Positions 36,501 to 45,247 of a DNA stretch of 64,000 bases are shown in pieces. The stretch's first letter is position 1, and each line of letters opens with the position of its first letter. Both the position numbers and the translations under genes were made by a program. A model generated the notes under the pieces. It searched no databases and had not been told where the DNA came from. It saw nothing but the letters and a program-made list of their open reading frames with translations. This stretch comes from Luidia sarsii (lineage: Eukaryota; Echinodermata; Asteroidea; Paxillosida; Luidiidae): NCBI GenBank assembly GCA_949987565.1, contig OX465110.1, forward strand, positions 18,329,481-18,393,480, given 5' to 3'.

Positions 36501-39500
36501 CCCTCCTCCACTTCCTCCTCCCCCTCTTCCTCCTGTCAGTCTCATATCCAACATGCTGCAGCGAGACCCGGAGAAGAGGCTGACCCTGGAGCAGATCTTC
36601 AACAGCCCGTGGCTGAGGGAGGAGGCCGCCAGCTCCCGGCCAGTCGAGCCCCTGATCACCCGGCACGACATCTCTGAGAGTGTCCACGACAGCATCGTGG
36701 AGACAATGGTCCGGGGGAATATCGCCGACAGAAGCACCATCATGAAGTGAGTGTCCGGTGAAGAGCTTTGGCCGTGGTCTCCATCGACCGTCTGGTCTTG
36801 GGACCCAGCGCCTGCTCTCTCAAAGAGGAATGGTTTCCCCCTTGTCAAGTTGTTCTTTCCCCTTTTGAAATTATTGGCTCTGTTTTCCTTCAAGAACCAG
36901 ATGAACACGTGGGAGAATCGCTCCATGAACACTCTTGAGGAATATGTTAGTCAACTCTGCGGGCTGTCACCAATTAATGAGAACGTAGTTAGTCAGTGAG
37001 TGGGCTTTGTCCTGGGTCAGAGTGGATGGAGTCGAACCTTGAACCTTACTTATGCATAATTCATTTTGAGAAGGAAAGGGGGGAAAGGGTTACCTCATCC
37101 TTTTTAAGATATTTATGAGCAGTGGAATTAAATATGGTGGCGGGACTTTTTAAATTCTTGTCTGTAACTCGCTTTTCGATGTTTAATTTTTTCCTAAAAG
37201 TTGACTTTGCATTTGTGTACATGTAATTGCATGTACGTGTATAATGGGAAAACCAGCAACCGTAGCTATGCTGCACACCGCTATCAACTAGTCAGTGGGT
37301 GAAGCTTTTAGTTAACAACTTTGACACACATGATTATGTTGTAATCCCCCCTTTTCTATCGTGGTGGGCGTGGCCAAGAAAAAATTACGTCAGCTCCAGT
37401 TCACGGTATACCGAAACCGCAGTTTTTTTTTCCCCCACGGTATACCGAGTACCTAAATTTGGAAACCGGCACAGCCTTAAATGGCCGCGATTGCTCCAAG
37501 GCAACTCGCGCAACAGTGAAACCTCAGGATTTTGACAGATGAGAGTTTTCCCTTAAAAAAAGAAGAAGTTCATCCACCGGCCCTCATTAGTGGACGTGCA
37601 GATGCCTTGCATTGTGTGACATATCCCTTGCCTGTTCACCACCACAGACCCTACCCCCCACATCCTCCCCGTATCCATGGATTCTGCATAATCTATGCCC
37701 CTCATAATCTCACATTTAATGGATTCTGCTGTTTCCGAAAAGCCGGGGACAAGCCCAGGTACCTAGTAGACAGCTGACCGTTGTGGGCGTGCACACACGC
37801 ACCCTTCTGGGCATAGTCTGGGATCGACTGAGGCCGTGGAATACATCAATTATGCACACTGGCTGCCCGGCAGTGCTCAGATGCAGATCCATATATGTAG
37901 TCTTGAAGGGGTCGGGGGTCGGGGGGGAGGGGGAGTATCTGACATTTGAGTTCCTGGCTCAGTACCGCCAATAGAGGGTGCTGTTCTCAAACCTTCATCT
38001 TTGCATTGTTCCCAGTGCACAGAAGTGGTTGCTGGCAGAGTTCAATTCCTTACCAGTTTTGGTGGCTTTTGGTAGCTTTCTAATCACATTCAGAACTACA
38101 TGTAACTCGATGCCAAGTGATCTGGTAATCCGTGTCTCCCAGTAGGGAATGGACGGTGGAATCATTTTTCTCGAGCGCACAACTCGCCATAATCATTGGA
38201 AGACACTCTGCAATATGATTTCCGGGTCCAGAAAACTTCCACACTGTTCCACACTGTTAATTCTAACTTAAAGATTCTCTCTGATATATGTACATGTGGT
38301 ACATTTCCCTAGGTTTCTATGGATCATAGGGGTATATGTGTCTTTGTACCATATGCTTGTACTATAGTCTCATATTAATGTTTGTTTGCCTCCGTGCTGT
38401 GCAGATCATTAGAGAGTGACAACTATGACCACATCACAGCCACCTACTTCCTCCTGGCGGAGCGTAAGCTCAAGAAGCAAGTGGGGGAGTTGGCACCTGA
38501 AGACAACAGTCTGCGCAGGCACTCCGTCCAGCCCCAACTGGCCTCGCTAGCCCTGTCCCCACGGTGAGCGGAGACGGCCTTGATAATAGAGGCTGCTGGG
38601 GCCACTGACTTGCCACTTGCTGGCCACTGGCTTGTTGTCAGCTGGCGACTGGATGGCCACAAACTGTCCATTTGCTGGTCACTAAAATAGTTACTGAATG
38701 GCTGCTGATAGGTCACAGGTTGGCCACTAGCTGGTCTCTGAATGGCCACAGGTTGGCCACTAGCTGGTCATTGAATGGCCGCTGACATGTCACAGGTTGG
38801 CTACTAGCCGGTCACTGAATGGCCACTGACTGGCCACAGGTTGGCCACTAGCTGGTCACTGAATGGCCGCTGACATGTCACAGGTTGGCTACTAGCCGGT
38901 CGCTGAATGGCCACTGACTGGCCACAGGTTGGCCACTAGCTGGTCACTGAATGGTCGCTGAGATGTCACAGGTTGGCTACTAGCCGGTCGCTGAATGGCC
39001 ACTGACTGGCCACAGGTTAGCCACTAGCTGGTCACTGAATGGCCGCTGACATGTCACAGGTTGGCTACTAGCCCGTCACATTCTGCACTTAATTCAGAAC
39101 CCAAGACCCACAGCCAATCAGACCAATGCTGCTGGAGCATCTTATCAGGCAGAACTAACTAAGATCCCCTCGCCCCCCCCCCCCCCAAAAAAACAAGATC
39201 CGAGCTGAATGAGGTTACTGATCAGTCTGTGAATTGATGGCATTCTTGGCTCTCTGATCTCCGTCCCCTTTCAGAACGACGCCTCCGGACCACCCGTCCC
39301 TAGACAAGCCCATCAACAACAACATCGGCCACCTGTGCTCGCCGGTCACGCCCCAGCCGTCCTCCAAGCCCATCGCCATCCCGGCTCCGCCCGCCCCGGC
39401 CACGCCTGCCTCCTGCTCCTCGCCCATGGCCCGCTCCAGCTCGGAGGAGGAGGTCTCCTGCAGTCCCCGCCGGCACCGCATGGAGCGGGAGCACCTGACC

Positions 39501-42500
39501 ATCCACCCGCGCCACGGCCGCAGCATCGTCAAGGAGGGCCTCCAGTCGCTAGACGTAAGCCGCCCTTCTCCTTACGGTAGCTCCTCTCACCTCCCTCCCT
39601 CCCCTCCGACAACCCAGCCGTCGCTCAAATCGCAAGGCGTTGAGCGACGCAAAGAGAACCGTGTGGCCTATCGCAGCTAACGGCGAGGTTATCCGTCGTA
39701 ATAGTTGAGCTGGCGGTGCGTCGTAAGGCTTTGGGAAATCCGCACTAGGGCTTGTGTTGTGTTTTTGCGCCAGTGAGTTATGCCAGTCTTGAATGGGAAT
39801 GAAGTCACAAGGTCCCGTCTCTCCTGAAAGGGACGCACATCTCTTGGCAAGCTTCGTTAAAGACAAGTAAAATCGGAAACCAATAGATATTGACTTACAA
39901 GCTTCTCATCCTACCATCCCCTATCTCTTACTATTTTCCTGTGATTTTTTATTTCATTAGATTTTTCCTCTGATTTGTCCATAGCGTTGTTCAGTTCCGT
40001 CTATGACTTTCCATTCATCTAGCTTAAGATTTCCCCCCGAGTTCATCCAGATTTGTTTCTTTAGCTTCATCCGGTTGTAATTCTACCCTCATCCTGTGGG
40101 CTATCTCATCCACAGCACCTCTTGGTTTTGATTTTGTGGCACCATTTCAGCATCTTATCTGGGCCACTTCAGCCTGCTGTGACCCATTCTGAAACACCTC
40201 ACATTTTGATTTCCCAACATCCCGCGCTAAAACTAACCGTATCCGATCTGATCTATTCTAATCTAATCCAATCTAAACTAATCGATTGAAACCAACCTAA
40301 TCCATTGACTCTTACCAAATCTATTCATATGTTGTTTTTTTTAATATCTCCCGCTTTTATTCTTCAATCACTGCATGCCATAGTTTTCTCAATCTATCGG
40401 TTTCCAAGATCGCGCGGTGGCATTTTAGCTCTGTCTCGCTTTGAGCTTTGAAACTTCCGCCAACTTCCGTATCTCTGCTTCTGAAAGTCGAGGGATGGGG
40501 AAGCCCCCAGTGCAAAACGGGCTTGTTGAGAGATTCATGGAATGACTGGCATACCTCATTGGTGCAATAAGACCCGCGGAATGCATGTATTAGCCACAAT
40601 GGAGGATAGTATGGTCCATTATTTGCTATGCTCAGTATCCATGCAAGAGGTTGCTCTACTCAAACTGTGGTACTCCTACTGACCTGAGTCGGTGCTTCTC
40701 GTATAGTAGGGCTGTAGTGAGCCATGACAGCTTCGCTGTTTTATTTTGTGGATGTGAATACTCACTTAGGGTGCAGGGATGTGTGCACCGTAAGGGACAG
40801 TTAGAGTTTAAAAACTAAGAATCGTAGAGTTGATACTTGATAGTGACAGCCTTAGAAGAGATTTGAAGGTCGAGTGTGGTTCGGGTGAGTAGAGAGAGTC
40901 GTAGGACTTATGTCTGATCTGTCTGCCTGTAGAATTGAGAGATGTTCTAGTCAGTGCAAATGCTCACCTCCACGCTTCCGTGCTTTTGTTTTGCCCCTCC
41001 CTCTCTCCTTCTCTCCCTCCTCTCTCTCCCCGACTCAAACCAACCTCCTCATCCTCCTATCGGTCCTGGTTGATTCCCCTTTCTGCGCTCGTGTGGGTGT
41101 GTGGTGGTGGTGGGGGGGGGATTTTGGGGGACGGCCGTCCGACGACGACGACGATGGGATCCCTTGTCTTTCATAGGAGGAGGAATTCCAGCACATAGCC
41201 GACGAAGAGACGGACTGGGCCCAGGAGCCGCTGATCTCGCCCTCGGACGGGTCCTGGGGGAAGAGCCGGCGGGCGCAGGGCGGCGGGGCCCGGCCCAACA
41301 ATCAGACGGCCCGCCTCAACAACACCACCGTCCTGAATCAGATAACGGAAGAAGAAGGTGGGTGTGATGACCGGGACGGACCAGGAGAGGAGAAACAAAA
41401 GAAGAAGTGGGGGTTTCGAGGGAAGGGGGGGTTAGGGAAGGGGGAAGTGCGAGCATGTGGTTACAAGAGGGTTCTTCTGGCCTCTTGTGCTGTGCTGGGT
41501 TGAGGGGTGGTCTAGACAGAGAATGCTTGGGGGGGGGGGGTTTTGAGCTCAGAAGGGTCCTCATGACTTCCGCCCCTCCCCTCCCCAAGGGGTTTAAATA
41601 GTGATCGATCTCATAAGACTCGTTGTAACTTGACTATTAAGTGCAAGACCACGAGGGATGCACAGAAACCGTGCAGGCCTTTGAAAACCGACGACGGGCT
41701 GTCCATCGTGACTTAAGGCACACCGTTTTAAAGCGTTGTGAAATCTGGCCTTTAGTATTTGGAACGCCAGGCTGTCTTGGCCTCTCTTCGCCCTCGGGAA
41801 GCATGTCCTTGGGGGGGGGGGGCCTTGAGCAGCTCAGTCCAGTCGGGATCCCTTTTTTCCGTCTAGATTTCTAACCGGGTCTCGCTGGGACGTGCAAGTA
41901 TGCAAGCTTTTCCGACCCTCTCTCCCTCTTCATTTTCCTCCGTCCACGTGTATGCCGTTTGTGTGCAAAGACCCTCTCCCCTTCTCCTCCTGCGTTTTTT
42001 TTTTTCATTTGCTCTCATATCCGTGAGCTTAAAGGCCCTAGGTTTTAGGTTTTAGCTCAAATGGTAATCTGAGAACGTAGAAAAAGGCAAAAACAGTCAC
42101 GGTTTTTTGCACCGTTCTGTAGTGTAAGGAAAAGTCCGTTACTAGCAAGTGAGGAAATCTGTGAACATTGATGTTTTCCGATCTTCCCAATGTTGTATTA
42201 GGCCTTTGAAAGGTCTCTGCAATGAAGATCACAGTCAAGCTAATTATCTGCTGTCATCTAGGGATCTGAAGTATACTGGCAAGCTTCTTTTTTCTTTAGT
42301 GGGAGTCAGAAATTGGTGATCTTTGTTAATTTTCCGAATATCGTTGTAAATATGAGGGCGCTATTGTTAGGTCATGTCAGGAACCCACAGTTTGAGAAAC
42401 ATAAAAAAAAATTAACTATCAAACTGGAAATTAATCCCTCTGGATTAGGTTTGATAAAAAACTCTAAAATAATGATTATGAAGCACACATTTTGGCAGTA

Positions 42501-45215
42501 CATCAGCAGTTTTAGGGATGGACATTTTCAGAAACTTGTACACAGCCAATTGGAATTTCTGTTGCATGATCCTATGATGACATCACAAATATTGAAATTC
42601 TCAGCATAAAAACCGAAAACCTGCAAATACACCCTTGGAACGAGTATGAAAAACACAATAAGTGTGATTGTCATATGTAGCAACATTGCAGAAGAGTTCT
42701 GTTGCATGGATTCAAGCAATAGAACGTCTATTGCAGCAGCCCTTTAAACTAATTCATGCTGGCTGTGTCTAGCAATAGGTGCAAGTTATCTTGTTCATTC
42801 TGATTTCGTGGAAGGTCCTGCTAGGATCAAAATGTCGGGCCCTCTACTTTTTTTTTTTAGAGAGTTTTTTATTTCGGTCTTTTTAGTCATCACATTTTTG
42901 TAATATCTCTCTTGTATCTTTATATTCAAACGATACAAGAGTATTCCAGGTTGTCCAACATCAGTTTCAATCAGAGAAAAAAACCCCCAAAGAACCGGAA
43001 ATCGCTTTCCCGGAAAATTAGTGACTCCCTGAAAATGACTCATCTATACCTTGTGTGCGGAGCTGAGCGTTTTGCTTTGCTCGACTTACTCGATGATCTT
43101 TTAAGAGACCGGCCTACTCCAGGTAGGTATATCAGGACACAGGGTTTTTTGCACAAGCCAGAGGTTTGTGTCACTGTCAGATGCCACTGATGGAGGCCTC
43201 GCATATTCTGAAATTCAACGGGGAAAAAAGCAACAGATCAAGTTAAGAGTTTAGACAGGAGGGGTACAAAAACAGTGTAGGAGGGTTTGCGGTGACACCA
43301 TGTACACACTGCACATGTATTTGGTCTCCTCAAGAAGAGGTACGGATCTGAAAAGAACCCGAGTGATATAAGTCGACGTTCCGGCCAGTTTGTTCTGGCT
43401 GATGATGGCCAGAGCATACATTTCTCCTGCTGATGGCCATAGCATACTGGTCAGAACGTCGAGTTATCACTTGGGTTCTTTTCAGAACCATACCTCTTCT
43501 TAGAGTGACCTTATACATGGTGTCACCACAAACCCTCCTATATTAGATCAAGTTTGCAGAGATTTGGGTTGTTGTTTTTTTCAGCATGGGAGAAGGGAGA
43601 GAGTTTTGAGCAATGACCCGAGACCTGTTGTTTACACTAAGTCAGCAGACTGATTTGTTGTGGGTGTACACAGTGCATCTGTCCGTTGCATTGCAAGGAA
43701 TGCGTCCACTGCACCAAGATCCTCCCTCAAATATACTGACCGGCTCTGGCGTGCTGTGGTTTTTCTATCGCCCGTAATCTTGTCTGGTGTTGATGAACTA
43801 ATACCGTCTAATCACTGCTTCCACTGTACAAGCCTGCCATCCTGACAGAGTCTCGTCTCCCCGGGCTCTGTTTTGCCTAACCAGTGCCACCCAAGCAATT
43901 CTCAAAGCTGAAAGCAGTAGTTGCTCTTATCACAGTTTCACAGTTTTGGGCTCAATTTGATTGAGCCCATTCTCACCTTGACTGCACGGATGCACCTCCC
44001 CCCACCCCCAAGACCAGTCCAAGATCTCAGAGGTGTGATGCATTCAGGGATGTCTGCAGCTTTATCATTGCCAGAGGGTTTTGATGGCCTCCTCTGGAAG
44101 TGATTCCCAGGGAACACTGCGATCATCGCTGATACTTATCTGCCACCAAACAAGAAAATGAACGTAATGCAAAAAAATATATCACAAAACAAAACTTGTA
44201 TTGCAAGACAAGAAATCTCTTGCAAAACAAGAAATCAATGACAATGTAGTTGTCAGAGAAAGCGATGATTACAAATTGGAAGTTTTATCCTAAAATTTAG
44301 TGGGCCTGACGTTTCGATCCTAGCAGGACCTTTGAGAAAGGTCCTGCTAGGATCGAAACGTCAGGCCCACTAAATTTTAAGATTTGCATTTTGGTAATTT
44401 TAGTCAGTAAGCAGTTTGCAACATTTTTGTATATCACTGGAAAGTCTTAGTGACATTTGCTCGTGGTAAGAAGTGTTGGTTTGTCTGCATTTAGAGGCGT
44501 TATTATCAAGACGTTGTCCTTCTATCCTGGGGTTGACAGATGAGCAGGAATCGGATGAGGAGAGGCCTGGAGGGATGGAGCAGCTCCTCATAACCCGCCA
44601 GCTCCGTCACCGCAAGACGGTGCCCAGCAAGGACACGCCCCACCAGATCAAGAGCAGCGGCAAGGTGCCGGCCCGCGGCGGCTACAGCTCCTCAGACGCC
44701 AGCGACGACGACACGGACCCCCGGCGCCGCTCGGAGAAGTTTGACACGCCCAGCAAGGGGCAGCGGCGGGGGAGCAAGGACGGCCCGCCCAACGGCGGCG
44801 GCAGCAGCAGCAGCAGCAGCGGAGCCGGCAGCAACAACGGCACGGGGCAAGAGGGCGGCGGCGGCGGCGGCGGCGGCGGGCCCAGGAACAGCGGGTCCAA
44901 CGGCTCGAGCGGCGCCGGCAGCACTGGCGGCGAGGGCAGCGGCGGCAGCGGCAACGCCTACGAGCGCAAGAAGAGCAACGAGCTGCGGGAGAGCCTGAAG
45001 CAGAGCAACCTGAGCATGAACTCGTCCAACTCGTCCAGCTCCTACAGCATCAGCAAGTTTGCCATCGACCCCAACAACACCACGCCCAGCGACTCGGACG
45101 AGGTGGCGCCAACGGCCGGCGGCGGCGGCGGCAACGACCTGGGCAAGGCCTGGCCCCGCAGCAAGGACAACAACCTCAGCCGCTCGGACAGCAACCTCTA
45201 CATCATCCCCCGCGA

Positions 45216-45247
<32 letters not shown>

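Larger units (their letters stand above)
30330..36539 (+). other. SNRK intron 2 (6.2 kb)
   Basis: It begins GTAAGT with a (GGT)n run just after, carries a TTAA MITE with nested insertions and two GACG arms, and ends in an AG-free pyrimidine tract of about 720 nt. No coding exon was recognised inside. Confidence 0.85.
41358..44539 (+). other. SNRK intron 6 (3.2 kb)
   Basis: It includes G runs near 41526 and 41812, a TTAAAGG-ended repeat, a GACG arm at 42806-42910, an inverted-repeat element at 43278-43540 and a complete GACG palindrome at 44287-44440. No exon was recognised. Confidence 0.85.

Noticed and set aside
35880..36677. 265-codon Ser/Pro-rich frame running into SNRK exon 3
   Set aside because: It is the intron's CCT-rich tract read in a different frame from the exon; the exon frame is fixed by homology and phase.
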